From: Halovibrio salipaludis
Lineage (GTDB): Bacteria; Pseudomonadota; Gammaproteobacteria; Pseudomonadales; Oleiphilaceae
Reading direction: 5' to 3'
Assembly: GCF_002286965.1 (NCBI RefSeq)
Contig: NZ_NSKD01000007.1
Coordinates: forward strand, 1 to 64,000
DNA: 64,000 nt
Shown here: one piece after another, positions 27,268-36,119 of the stretch
How positions within the stretch are numbered: position 1 is the first letter of the stretch
Layout of the letters: each line of letters begins with the position of its first letter
Program-made: the position numbers and the translations under genes
The notes under the pieces: generated by a model
The model's input: only the letters and a program-made list of their open reading frames with translations
Told to the model about the DNA's origin: nothing
Databases searched by the model: none

Positions 27268-27424
27268 GTGGATTTGAGCAGTATCCCCCGGGGCGGAAGA
27301 GACAGCAGTACTTTCGCCGGCAACCGGGCACTGCAACAGGATCCCAGGGATTATGAATTTTTCAGGCTTTTCATTCTTCCCTTACGACTTCTTATTCAGG
27401 CGGACCTCTGGTCCGCCTTTTTTT
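27268..27424 (+). ncRNA. Candidate CRP-controlled small RNA
   Basis: The gap between the response regulator and the FGGY kinase has no credible gene but has three signs of an RNA gene: a perfect CRP core site, a CATACT -10-like box at 27256-27261 with no good -35, and a strong terminator at 27398-27424. A start near 27268 would place the CRP site about 72 bases upstream, an accepted class I distance. It could instead be just the long 3' end of the upstream gene. Confidence 0.35.
27398..27424 (+). terminator. Rho-independent terminator
   Basis: AGGCGGACC-TCT-GGTCCGCCT followed by seven or more T on the plus strand. The next gene (minus strand) ends at its T-run, so the two share the boundary. 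Confidence 0.9.
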
Positions 27425-28982
27425 ATTCGGGATACCCGGTAATCGCTCGGATCCGGTGATACAGGGGTGACAGCCGCGAATACATCCGCTGATACACCTC
27501 CCGGTATAACCGATCGTAGAGCGCCTGACGCTCCGGGTCCGGATCGAAGCGCTCCCCAAGCCGGGTCATGGCTGCCACTGCCGAATCGTAATCCGCGTAC
27601 CAGCCAAGCCCGACGGCCGCGTTGATCGCTGCCCCCAGGCCTGACGTTTCATAGGTATGCGGCCGCTCCGCGGGCAGGCCGAAGATGTCCGCCGTCAGCT
27701 GCAGGGCCTCATCGCTCTGGGACCCTCCCCCCGCCACACGCAGGCACTGCACCGGCACACGGTTGCGCCGCTCAAGCCGCTCCTTGCCCTCACGCAGCGC
27801 ATAGGCCAGCCCCTCCAGGATAGCCCGGTAGATATGAGCTCGGGTATGCACATCCCCGAAGCCGATGATGGCGCCCTTGGCCTCCGGCCCCGGCTGGCGT
27901 ACCCCCGGTGACCAGTACGGTTGCAGCATCAGGCCCATGGAACCGGGCGGCACCTCACGCACCAGTTCATCGAAGAGGGCTTCCGGGGCAATGCCCCGTT
28001 CCTTGGCAATCGCCTGCTCCCGCTGCCCGAACTGGCGCTTGAACCAGCTCACCATCCAGAAGCCCCGGTAGATCATCACCTCGCCGGAATAACGCCCCGG
28101 CACCGCTGAGGGGTAAGGCGGCAGGAATCGGGTGGGCTCCACGTAGCGGTTGTTGGTGGTATTGATGGTGGCCGTGGTGCCATAGCTCATGCAGGCGGTT
28201 TCCGGGGAGAGGCCGCCGCAGCCAAGGATCTCACAGGCTTTGTCGGAAGCAGCCGCCAGTACGGGAACGCCAGAGGGCAGCCCCAGATGCGTAGCGGCCC
28301 CGGGTGTCAGCTCCCCCATGCGCTCCCCCGGCCGGACCAGCTCAGGCAGCATGCTGCGCTTCACTGCCATCAGCTGCCATTTGAGGTCATTTGGTCGGCA
28401 CCAGTCGTGGCGCCTGTAGTCGAACGGCAGGTAGCCCACCTGGCTGCCGGTGGAATCCACGAAACGCCCGGTCAGCCGCCAGTTGAGATAACCGGAGAGC
28501 AGCAGGTAATGGCTGGTCCGGGCCCAGACATCCGGCTGGTTGTGGGCAATCCAGTTGGCCTGTGTCTGCTCCCCCAGCTTCTGGATGGTTCCGGACAGGC
28601 CCAGCAGCCTGAGCACCACACGCCAGAAAGGCGGTACCCGAACAGGCCCGGGGGCACGGCGCTGGTCCAGCCAGACAATCGCCGGGCGCAGGGGGGTACC
28701 ATTGGCATCCAGGTTCACCACCGTGCCGCGCTGTGTTGTCAGGGCGACGCCGGCAACAGCTTCCCGCGGGACGGCCGTGTTGTCCCAGAGTTGCGCGCAG
28801 GCCCGGCCAATGCTCTGCCAGTAGTAGTCCGGATCCTGCTCCGCCCAGCCCGGTTCCGGAGAGCGGTAGGGGTCGATCCCGTCCTGCCCCTTGCCCACCA
28901 GCTCGCCCCGGCCATTGAACAGCAGCGCCCGTGTGCTCTGGGTGCCGTTGTCGATGGCAAGAATGAGCGGCTCGACACTCAT
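27423..28982 (-). CDS. FGGY-family carbohydrate/polyol kinase (glycerol-kinase-like)
   Basis: This 519-residue protein is counted from the ATG at 28982, which overlaps the preceding gene by 4 bp (ATGA); the longer frame lies inside that gene. It starts SVEPLILAIDNGTQSTRALLF, the phosphate-1 loop of the ribonuclease-H-like kinase fold. VALTTQRGTVVNLD, AIVWLDQRR and AGGGSQSDEALQLTADIFGL are also present. It should phosphorylate a polyol or sugar with ATP. Sequence and operon suggest glycerol or an ether-glycerol or related substrate; canonical GlpK is less likely because the partners differ from a glpFK operon. Confidence 0.85.
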   Translation of the reverse strand: MSVEPLILAIDNGTQSTRALLFNGRGELVGKGQDGIDPYRSPEPGWAEQDPDYYWQSIGRACAQLWDNTAVPREAVAGVALTTQRGTVVNLDANGTPLRPAIVWLDQRRAPGPVRVPPFWRVVLRLLGLSGTIQKLGEQTQANWIAHNQPDVWARTSHYLLLSGYLNWRLTGRFVDSTGSQVGYLPFDYRRHDWCRPNDLKWQLMAVKRSMLPELVRPGERMGELTPGAATHLGLPSGVPVLAAASDKACEILGCGGLSPETACMSYGTTATINTTNNRYVEPTRFLPPYPSAVPGRYSGEVMIYRGFWMVSWFKRQFGQREQAIAKERGIAPEALFDELVREVPPGSMGLMLQPYWSPGVRQPGPEAKGAIIGFGDVHTRAHIYRAILEGLAYALREGKERLERRNRVPVQCLRVAGGGSQSDEALQLTADIFGLPAERPHTYETSGLGAAINAAVGLGWYADYDSAVAAMTRLGERFDPDPERQALYDRLYREVYQRMYSRLSPLYHRIRAITGYPE

Positions 28983-30577
28983 GCCCCGGACTCCGGCGGC
29001 AGGTGGTAGCTGGCGCGCCAGAGCTCGCGATAGCGTGTGCATTCCTGCTGCCAGCGGGCATCATCCCATCCCAGCGGCGTCTGGCAGTACTCACGCAGAA
29101 CCTCCAGCCAGGGCGCACCGCCCTCCGGCAGCAACAGCCCCAGCCGGGTCCGGCGCAGCAGCAGGTCATCCAGATGACCGATCCGCTCATTCCGGCAGCT
29201 CCACACGAGTTCCGCCAGCAGCGTATCCGTATGGCCAATGGGCATCAGGGGGCCGGCTTCCAGGACCTCTTCCACCCGGCTGCCGTAATGGCCACACAGG
29301 CGCTGCCACTGCCAGGCCGTGAGGGCATTGGGCCGGGCCATTGCCGAAGCCGGCGAGAAGACCTGCTCATCCAGCTCACGGCGAATGCCGTTGTCGGTGC
29401 GCACATGGTCCAGCACCTCCAGCGCGATCAGACGGAAGGTGGTCAGTTTGCCACCGGCAACACTGATAACCCCCTGGTCGTTCCAGATGACGTGTTCCCG
29501 TTTCTCTTTCGAGGGTTTTTTCTTCCGGCCCCCGCTGTCGGACACAACCGGCCTCACACCGGACCAGGTGCTGATCAGGTCCGTCTCGCCCAGATGTGCA
29601 TCCGGGAAGGCGTCGTGCACGGCTTCCAGCAGATACTCCATTTCCGCCCGGCTGAGCACCGCCTCTTTCTGCAGATCCTGGTCATGATCCAGATCCGTCG
29701 TGCCGACCACGGTCACGCCTTCCCAGGGATAGACGAACATGGGGCGGTGATCCCGGGGATGGATGAGTGACAGGCTCACCGAGACAGGCAGTTTCCAGAA
29801 CGGGAAGACCAGGTGACTGCCGCGCAGGGGGCGGATGCGCTGGTCACCACCGAGCTGGCTGCGCAGGCGATCCGTCCAGGCGCCGGTGGCGTGGACGATG
29901 TGTCGAGCCCGCAACTCATAACCTCTGTCAGCCAGCTCGTCATGGACGGTCACGCTCCCTTCACCGCCGTCAGACGGTGGTGTCACGGTCTCGGCCCGCA
30001 CGTAGTTGACCGCCCGACCCCCGGCGTTCGTGGCCTCCTGCAGGATGCGCAGCACCAGGCGGGCGTCATCGGTCACCGCGTCCGAAAAACGGGTACCACC
30101 GCGCAGGCCCTCACGGCGAAGTCCCGGCACCCAGCGCAGAACGGATTCACCCGGAAAGAAGCGGCGGGTCCGACGCTGGGCCAGGAAGTCGTAAACCCTG
30201 AGCAGCAGGCCGAACAGACCCGGCCCGGGGAACTGGCGATTGAAGTGCGGCATGATGTAGTAGAGGTTATCCACCAGTCCCGGGGCCTCATTCATCATAC
30301 GCTCGCGCTCCTGCACCGCATCCCGGGTCAGGCGGTAATCCCCGCTGGCCAGGTAGCGCAGCCCCCCATGCACCATCTTGGAGGAACGGCTGGAGGTTCC
30401 CCAGGCAAAGTCCCGCTGCTCCACCAGCAGGGCCCGGTAGCCTTCCCGGGCAGCCTCGCGCAGGATGCCGGCGCCGGTTATGCCACCACCGATGATCACG
30501 ATGTCCCAGGGGTCGTCCCCGCCGAGCAGGGCTGCCGTGTCACGGCGTTCTTCGCGGATACCGCTCGCTTCCGTCAT
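28979..30577 (-). CDS. glpD: FAD-dependent glycerol-3-phosphate dehydrogenase
   Basis: This 532-residue flavoprotein has the dinucleotide-binding start DIVIIGGGITGAGILREAAR, then WGTSSRSSKMVHGGLRYL, the signature of the GlpD/GlpA family. It also has GVTVVGTTDLDHD and the C-terminal helical domain. It oxidises glycerol-3-phosphate to dihydroxyacetone phosphate and passes electrons to quinone at the membrane. It overlaps both neighbours by 4 bp. Because the operon also has an alkyl-DHAP-synthase-like enzyme, a substrate related to ether-glycerol phosphates is possible. Confidence 0.88.
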   Translation of the reverse strand: MTEASGIREERRDTAALLGGDDPWDIVIIGGGITGAGILREAAREGYRALLVEQRDFAWGTSSRSSKMVHGGLRYLASGDYRLTRDAVQERERMMNEAPGLVDNLYYIMPHFNRQFPGPGLFGLLLRVYDFLAQRRTRRFFPGESVLRWVPGLRREGLRGGTRFSDAVTDDARLVLRILQEATNAGGRAVNYVRAETVTPPSDGGEGSVTVHDELADRGYELRARHIVHATGAWTDRLRSQLGGDQRIRPLRGSHLVFPFWKLPVSVSLSLIHPRDHRPMFVYPWEGVTVVGTTDLDHDQDLQKEAVLSRAEMEYLLEAVHDAFPDAHLGETDLISTWSGVRPVVSDSGGRKKKPSKEKREHVIWNDQGVISVAGGKLTTFRLIALEVLDHVRTDNGIRRELDEQVFSPASAMARPNALTAWQWQRLCGHYGSRVEEVLEAGPLMPIGHTDTLLAELVWSCRNERIGHLDDLLLRRTRLGLLLPEGGAPWLEVLREYCQTPLGWDDARWQQECTRYRELWRASYHLPPESGA

Positions 30578-32205
30578 GCCTGCTCCTCCGGCTCATGCTG
30601 AAGCAGTACGCCCGGTGCCAGACGCTGATCCGGGTCCATATAGCGGCTCATGGCATGCAGCATACCGATGGTGACCGGCCCCTTCTCAGTGGGCAGGTAG
30701 GGCGCATGGTCCTTACCGACCCCGTGCTGGTGGCTGATGGTCCCCCGATTATTGACGATGGTTTGCGAGGCAGCCTGTTTCAGCCGGGCCCAGCGCTCAT
30801 GGGTGGCCTCGTAGCTGCCCGCGCACCGGAACACATAGGTGGTGTAGATGCTGCAGCCCTGGCCGTAGACGTGGGACAGGTGGGTGAACACATGCACCGG
30901 TTCGCCCTCGGACTGAAGGCCTTCGCGCAGCGTGGTCTCGATGCGCTCCATCAGGGTATCCACATTATCCCAATCCGTGGCCGTTTCCAGGGTATCCACA
31001 GCATAGCCCTGCTCCCACAGCGTCTCGCGCAGGTAGGGCATGGTGAAGCGCTTCTGTTCCCACTTCCTGCCCAGGTAGGTGCCGGTGTAGACGCCGTCAT
31101 TGCGGCGGCTGATCCGTTTCAGTTCGCGCAGCCCGGTGCGGCACTGGGCCTTTGTCCCCGTCAGACCAACCGTCATCATGCATTTCCCTTCAGCCGCGCC
31201 ACGCCAGCCCAGATAGCGCTCCAGCATCCCGATCATTGTCGGGTGGCCCGCCAGGGCCAGCTGGGTCTCCGTCTCCACGGCGTTACTCAGGCGCAGCATG
31301 GAAAGCGGCGTGCGGTTCTGCACCAGCTGGCGGGCACACAGACGTGCGCGCTCCCAGTCCGGGAAGAACAACACATGGAAGGACTCATGGTCCGCCACCG
31401 GCGTGACGCGGACCTTCACTTCAGTGATGACACCGAAACGCCCTTCCGAGCCGAGCACCATCTCACGGGGGTCCGGGCCGGCGGCCGAGGCGGGGAAGGT
31501 AGGAATCTCCCAGGTCCCCCGGAAGGTTTCCACGCGGCCGCCTGCGAGAAGCTGCTCAATGCGGCCATAGCGCAGCGACTGCTGGCCACTGGAACGACTG
31601 GCAACCCAGCCACCGATGGTGGATAACTCGAAGGACTGGGGAAAATGACCGAGGGTGTAGCCATGGGCCAGGAGCTGGGATTCCACCAGCGGGCCCGGCG
31701 TGCCGGCACCAAAGGTGGCGATCTGGCTCTCGGCGTCCAGATCCATCAGACGGTTCATGCGCTCCAGCGAGAGTGTGAGAATGGGCTTACCGGAATCCTC
31801 CGGGTTGATATGCCCGGCCACACTGGTACCGCCACCATAGGGAATCACCACAAGATCCCGTTCCCGGGCCCATTGCAGAAGCTCCGCCACCTCCTCACTG
31901 TGCTCGGGCAGCGCCACTGCGTCCGGAAAGACCCCGAAATCCCCGCTGCGCATGGCCAGCCAGTCCGCCAGGCTCTGACCCCGGGCATGACGCACACGGG
32001 TCTCCGGATCCGTGTGGACTCCCTTGTGTTCTTCCGGGATACGGGATGCCGGTACGTCCGCACACACCTGCTCAAGGCTCGCCTCGGACAGTGGGGAGGC
32101 AACACCCAGGCGGGCTTTCAGGAAATCCTGCCCCACAGGCGGCAGGGGCAGATGGAAGCTGGCGTCACCCCAGCCGTTCCAGCGTCGCATGCGATGAGTC
32201 TCCAT
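30574..32205 (-). CDS. FAD-linked oxidase related to alkyl-dihydroxyacetone-phosphate synthase
   Basis: This 543-residue flavoprotein of the vanillyl-alcohol-oxidase/GlcD fold has the FAD-binding domain (about 85-270) with VVIPYGGGTSVAGHINP and TLGHFPQSFELSTIGGWVAS. The latter closely matches the alkyl-DHAP synthase (AGPS) signature. The C-terminal region has VFTHLSHVYGQGCSIYTTYV and GTISHQHGVGKDHAPYL, where AGPS enzymes have their active-site His and HHGVGK segment. E. coli YgcU is a similar protein next to an FGGY kinase. It is the first gene of the coupled three-gene operon. Confidence 0.85.
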   Translation of the reverse strand: METHRMRRWNGWGDASFHLPLPPVGQDFLKARLGVASPLSEASLEQVCADVPASRIPEEHKGVHTDPETRVRHARGQSLADWLAMRSGDFGVFPDAVALPEHSEEVAELLQWARERDLVVIPYGGGTSVAGHINPEDSGKPILTLSLERMNRLMDLDAESQIATFGAGTPGPLVESQLLAHGYTLGHFPQSFELSTIGGWVASRSSGQQSLRYGRIEQLLAGGRVETFRGTWEIPTFPASAAGPDPREMVLGSEGRFGVITEVKVRVTPVADHESFHVLFFPDWERARLCARQLVQNRTPLSMLRLSNAVETETQLALAGHPTMIGMLERYLGWRGAAEGKCMMTVGLTGTKAQCRTGLRELKRISRRNDGVYTGTYLGRKWEQKRFTMPYLRETLWEQGYAVDTLETATDWDNVDTLMERIETTLREGLQSEGEPVHVFTHLSHVYGQGCSIYTTYVFRCAGSYEATHERWARLKQAASQTIVNNRGTISHQHGVGKDHAPYLPTEKGPVTIGMLHAMSRYMDPDQRLAPGVLLQHEPEEQA

Positions 32206-32291
32206 TCAGGCTTTTGGCTTGAAGCCCGTGATACACCATCGCCTGCGTGATTGTCCACCAGAGTTAGAGTTTTTGCTCTATATGGCCCGAT

Positions 32292-33605
32292 TCATACACC
32301 CTTGATAACCCGGTTACGGCCAGTCGCCTTGCTCCGGTAAAGCGCCGCATCAGCTCGCTGCAGGGCCTGTTCAGGGTGGGTATCCTCTTTTTCGAAACGA
32401 CTGACACCCGCGCTGAGCGTCACCTGGAGCGTCTCGCCCCGGCTTGTTGTGCAGGTGTACCCCGCAATTTCCAGTCGCAGGCGCTCCGCGAGATCCATAG
32501 CCTCATCAATCACCGTTCCCGGGAGCAGCAGGCCGAACTCTTCGCCGCCAAGACGGCAGGGCACGTCGCTCTCCCGGACACGTTCAGCCAGTGTGTGTGC
32601 CACGTGCCGGATCATCTCATCCCCCGCCCCGTGACCATAGGTATCGTTAACGGTCTTGAAATGGTCAATATCGATCATGACCACCGCTGCCGGGATGTTG
32701 CGACGGTTGAAAAGCTCATAGCTCTCGTTCAGCCGCTCCATGAAAACCCGTCGATTGGGAATCTGGGTCAGTGGATCCGTGAAAGAGAGTTCACGAAGGC
32801 GATCCTCCTGCTCCTTCTGCTCAGTGATGTCCCTGACCGTACCGATGAAAATCCGGTCATCCCCGGCAGACGTGTAATCCCCGCGCGCATGAACCCATCG
32901 CACCGAGCCATCCGGACGAACAACGCGATGCTCAACATCAAAGAGGCCAGTCTGCCTTGCCTGCACCTCCCTCGCATCAACAAACGCCAGATCCTCGGGA
33001 TGGACAAAGGTCCGGAAGGCATCCACAGAGGGAGTGAACCGGTCACTGGATACCCCGAAAATCTCGAAGACTTTTTCCGACCAGTAAAGAACCCCCTCAC
33101 CCAGACTCGCCTTCCAGTAGCCGAGATTACCGATTTCCTGGGCCCTCTCGAGGGTCTGGATCAGTTCGCGGTTAGCCTCTGATTCTTCGCGTAAGCTCTG
33201 CTCGAGGTCCTTGTGGGAGGTGATGTCCAGGTGGGCCCCGCTGACCCACTCGGGCTGACCATCCGGTGTCCAGCTGACCACCCGGCCGAAATCCCGGATC
33301 CAGATCAGGCGGCCATCCCGGTGGCGCACACGCACTTCGCAGTCATAGACGGAGGCATGGCCCTCAAAGTGCGCCTTCAATGCCTGTTCCGAGACCGGGT
33401 GATCCTCTTCACTGAGAAAGTGCAGCCATGTATCGATGGATGTGGGCCCAAGCTCCTCCAGGGTGTAACCCAGCATTCTGGCCCAATAGTCGTTGAACTC
33501 GGTCTCACCGGTCTGCACGTTCCAGATCCAGGTTCCAAGTTCAGCAACATCAATGATGGTTTCGAGCGCGGAAACCCGATCGCCAGAAACTGGGGGCTGC
33601 CCCAT
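32292..33605 (-). CDS. PAS-PAS-GGDEF diguanylate cyclase
   Basis: This 437-residue cytoplasmic protein has two PAS sensor domains (about 15-135 and 155-265), each ending in a PAC stretch (VSGAHLDIT, IGTVRDIT), then a GGDEF domain (about 270-437). The active site GGEEF is intact at 353-357, and an RESD inhibition site lies at 344-347, five residues before it, so it should make c-di-GMP with product feedback. No membrane helix is present; the PAS domains may sense a soluble or redox signal. Confidence 0.92.
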   Translation of the reverse strand: MGQPPVSGDRVSALETIIDVAELGTWIWNVQTGETEFNDYWARMLGYTLEELGPTSIDTWLHFLSEEDHPVSEQALKAHFEGHASVYDCEVRVRHRDGRLIWIRDFGRVVSWTPDGQPEWVSGAHLDITSHKDLEQSLREESEANRELIQTLERAQEIGNLGYWKASLGEGVLYWSEKVFEIFGVSSDRFTPSVDAFRTFVHPEDLAFVDAREVQARQTGLFDVEHRVVRPDGSVRWVHARGDYTSAGDDRIFIGTVRDITEQKEQEDRLRELSFTDPLTQIPNRRVFMERLNESYELFNRRNIPAAVVMIDIDHFKTVNDTYGHGAGDEMIRHVAHTLAERVRESDVPCRLGGEEFGLLLPGTVIDEAMDLAERLRLEIAGYTCTTSRGETLQVTLSAGVSRFEKEDTHPEQALQRADAALYRSKATGRNRVIKGV

Positions 33606-33722
33606 ACGTCACTCCAGTAGCTCGCACCGACCAGACATCGTCAATGTACGCCAGCCACAGCCCTGTTAAAGTGTGGATAATACGTAATGTAGCACAATGA
33701 AACAATTGCGGATGCACATTGT

Positions 33723-35918
33723 TCAGCTGCGATCAGGAAAGCGGGTGGGCAGGGATGCCAGCTCGGCAACAGGCAGGGCCCTGGAGAACAGGAATCCCTG
33801 AAGAAGATCGCAGCCGCGGGCGATGAGGTCGTCGCGCTGCGCCTCGGTTTCAACCCCTTCGGCCACCACCTTCAACTGCATATGGTGAGCCATGGTAATG
33901 ATGCCCTGAACGATCGCCATGTTGTCGGGGTTGGTGAGAATATCCCGAATGAAGGAAATGTCGAGTTTGACCTTGCTGGCGGGCAGGTCCCGGAGGTAGC
34001 GCAGGCTGGAGTAGCCGGTGCCGAAGTCATCAATGGAGACCGTCACGCCCAGCTCCCTGAGCTGCTTCATCAGCTCGATGGTCTCCTGGGCGTTTTCCAT
34101 AAGCACCCCCTCGGTCACTTCCAGTTCCAGCAGATGGCCCGGCAGTCCGGTTTCCGCCAGAATGGCCCGGACCTCTTCCACAAAGTTACGGCGCCGGAAC
34201 TGCAGAGTGGAAATGTTCACCGCCACCGGAACCACCCGGTGGCCTTCCCGCCAGCGCTGCATGCCATCCTCGCACGCGCGCCTGAGTACCCAGCGGCCAA
34301 CCTCGATGATCTGGCCCGTCTGCTCAGCAAGGGGAATGAACACCCCCGGCGATATCATTCCCCGCTGCGGATGGTGCCAGCGCACCAGCGCCTCCACTCC
34401 ACGCCAGGAACCGCTCACCGCATCAATCACTGGCTGATAATGCAGCTCCAGCTCATTGCGCTCCATTGCCAGACGCAGGTCATGGCGCAGAATAATCTCG
34501 TCCTGTGTGGCAGGGCGGCGCTCCTGCTCATACCAGTGCCAGGTATTCATACCCCGACTCTTCGCCACCTCCATGGCAATGTCCGCATGCTGGATGAGAA
34601 TGGGCGCCTCGGATTCGCCATCATCCATGGCCAGGCCGGCGCTGGCGCTGAGATGCATCGCATGCCCCTCAACCTCAAAGGGGTCCTCCAGTGCTGAGAG
34701 TATCGCCTCCGCCCTGCGCTCCACCATCGCCGGCTCTTCAACCTCTGGCAGCAGCACAACAAACTCGTCAGCCACAAGCCGTGAGAGTACGCAGTCCTCT
34801 CCCAGAAGCTTCTGGAGACGCTCCGCCACCCGCTGCAGCAGCGTGTTCCCAACACGGTGTCCGAACCCTTCGTTGATGGGTTTGAAGCCATCCAGGTCCA
34901 GATACATCACTGCAACAGCCCGCCCTTCGCGGCGGCGCTCATGCAGGGCGTGCAGCAGTTGCTCCTCAAAAACCACCCGGTTAACGAGCCCGGTTACGGC
35001 ATCGTAGCTGTTATGGAACGCAATCAGCCGCTCATGCTCCTTGCGGAGGGAGATATCCCGGCAGACGCCAAAGACCCCGACAATCTCCCCCTCCACCTGG
35101 ATCGGGAAATTGGTCACCTCAAGATCGTAGGGTTCCCCAGTGGAAAACACGCCCCGCGTCTGATAGGTGACATGGCCTCCGGAACGGGCCTGAGCAAATG
35201 CCTCTCGGGTCTTTTTCTGGAACGGCTCCGCCACGAACTCATTGAAATGGTGCCCCGCGTACTCCGCCTTTGAGTAGCCGGTAATGCGGGCGAATGCCGC
35301 GTTACCCCGCCTCAGATAGCCGTCCAGATCGAATTCATAGACGCCATCCGGATGGTGCTCATACAGGGATTGATAACGGGCTGTCAGATCCTGGTAACGG
35401 TGCCAGTCGCGATTCCTCACAATAGCCAGCGCCGCCAGGGCGGCCGCCTGCTGGAGATTGAAGAGATCCGCGCTTGAAGGCGAGACGGCCTGGCGGTAAT
35501 AGGTGGCGAATGTCCCCAGCAGCTCCCCGTCCGAGGCGGACATAATGGGTACAGACCAGCACGCCTGCAGCCCCTCCGCCAATGCCACATCGCGGAACCC
35601 CTCCCAGCGCGGATCAGCGCCGATATCCTCCGTCACCACAAGCTCCCGATACCAGGCGGCACTGCCGCAGGCGCCCACGTCGGGGGCCACCGGAACCCCC
35701 TGCATGGCCTGGGTGAAACGCTCCGAAAACCTGCCTCCAGGCACCAACCCTATAGTGTGACTCTGTGGATCGTACTGCATGAGCGACACCAGCGCTCGGG
35801 GCAGCATCTGCTCCGCAAAGCGGGCAATCTCCCCTAGCACGTCAGCCAGGGGTTGGTGCTCGGCGATCATCCGGTGAATGCGTTGCTGGGTATGGATGAG
35901 GGGCTGCTGAGAGATCAT
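33723..35918 (-). CDS. GAF-PAS-GGDEF-EAL protein, probable c-di-GMP phosphodiesterase
   Basis: This 731-residue soluble protein has a GAF domain (about 15-160), a PAS domain (about 170-290, VFGVCRDISLRKEHERL), a GGDEF domain (about 300-465) and an EAL domain (about 475-725). The GGDEF site reads RLVADEF and lacks the first two glycines, so cyclase activity is doubtful. The EAL domain keeps EALVRWHHP, LEVTEGVLM, DDFGTGYSSL, KLDISFI and AEGVETE. It lies 117 bp upstream of the diguanylate cyclase on the same strand, so the two may set opposing c-di-GMP levels. Confidence 0.9.
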   Translation of the reverse strand: MISQQPLIHTQQRIHRMIAEHQPLADVLGEIARFAEQMLPRALVSLMQYDPQSHTIGLVPGGRFSERFTQAMQGVPVAPDVGACGSAAWYRELVVTEDIGADPRWEGFRDVALAEGLQACWSVPIMSASDGELLGTFATYYRQAVSPSSADLFNLQQAAALAALAIVRNRDWHRYQDLTARYQSLYEHHPDGVYEFDLDGYLRRGNAAFARITGYSKAEYAGHHFNEFVAEPFQKKTREAFAQARSGGHVTYQTRGVFSTGEPYDLEVTNFPIQVEGEIVGVFGVCRDISLRKEHERLIAFHNSYDAVTGLVNRVVFEEQLLHALHERRREGRAVAVMYLDLDGFKPINEGFGHRVGNTLLQRVAERLQKLLGEDCVLSRLVADEFVVLLPEVEEPAMVERRAEAILSALEDPFEVEGHAMHLSASAGLAMDDGESEAPILIQHADIAMEVAKSRGMNTWHWYEQERRPATQDEIILRHDLRLAMERNELELHYQPVIDAVSGSWRGVEALVRWHHPQRGMISPGVFIPLAEQTGQIIEVGRWVLRRACEDGMQRWREGHRVVPVAVNISTLQFRRRNFVEEVRAILAETGLPGHLLELEVTEGVLMENAQETIELMKQLRELGVTVSIDDFGTGYSSLRYLRDLPASKVKLDISFIRDILTNPDNMAIVQGIITMAHHMQLKVVAEGVETEAQRDDLIARGCDLLQGFLFSRALPVAELASLPTRFPDRS

Positions 35919-36035
35919 TGATGGAATCCGGGCAGTTTTTAGGGACGTTTTTTCTCCTTACTGTAGGTTGTAGTTGATAATCCTCAACATTCAATTGTTA
36001 CTGTCCACCGGCGCATTTCCGATACCAATACCACC

Positions 36036-36050
36036 ATTTGAACTACTCAT
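36036..36050. promoter_or_regulatory. Putative LysR operator upstream of creatinase
   Basis: ATTTGAACTACT followed by CAT. The same 12-mer, inverted, is at 40989-41000 upstream of nhaC and, with one change, at 38257-38268 upstream of the symporter. It lies 70-84 bp before the creatinase start. Confidence 0.55.
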
Positions 36051-36119
36051 TTGCCTGTGGCGCTCCATGCAAAGATAGTGTTCCGCTCCGCCTGCAAGCA
36101 ATGAACACGGAGTGCTTCC

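Noticed and set aside
27268..27459. 63-codon frame in the gap after the response regulator
   Set aside because: Runs through the terminator into the neighbouring gene; no ribosome site. The RNA explanation fits better.
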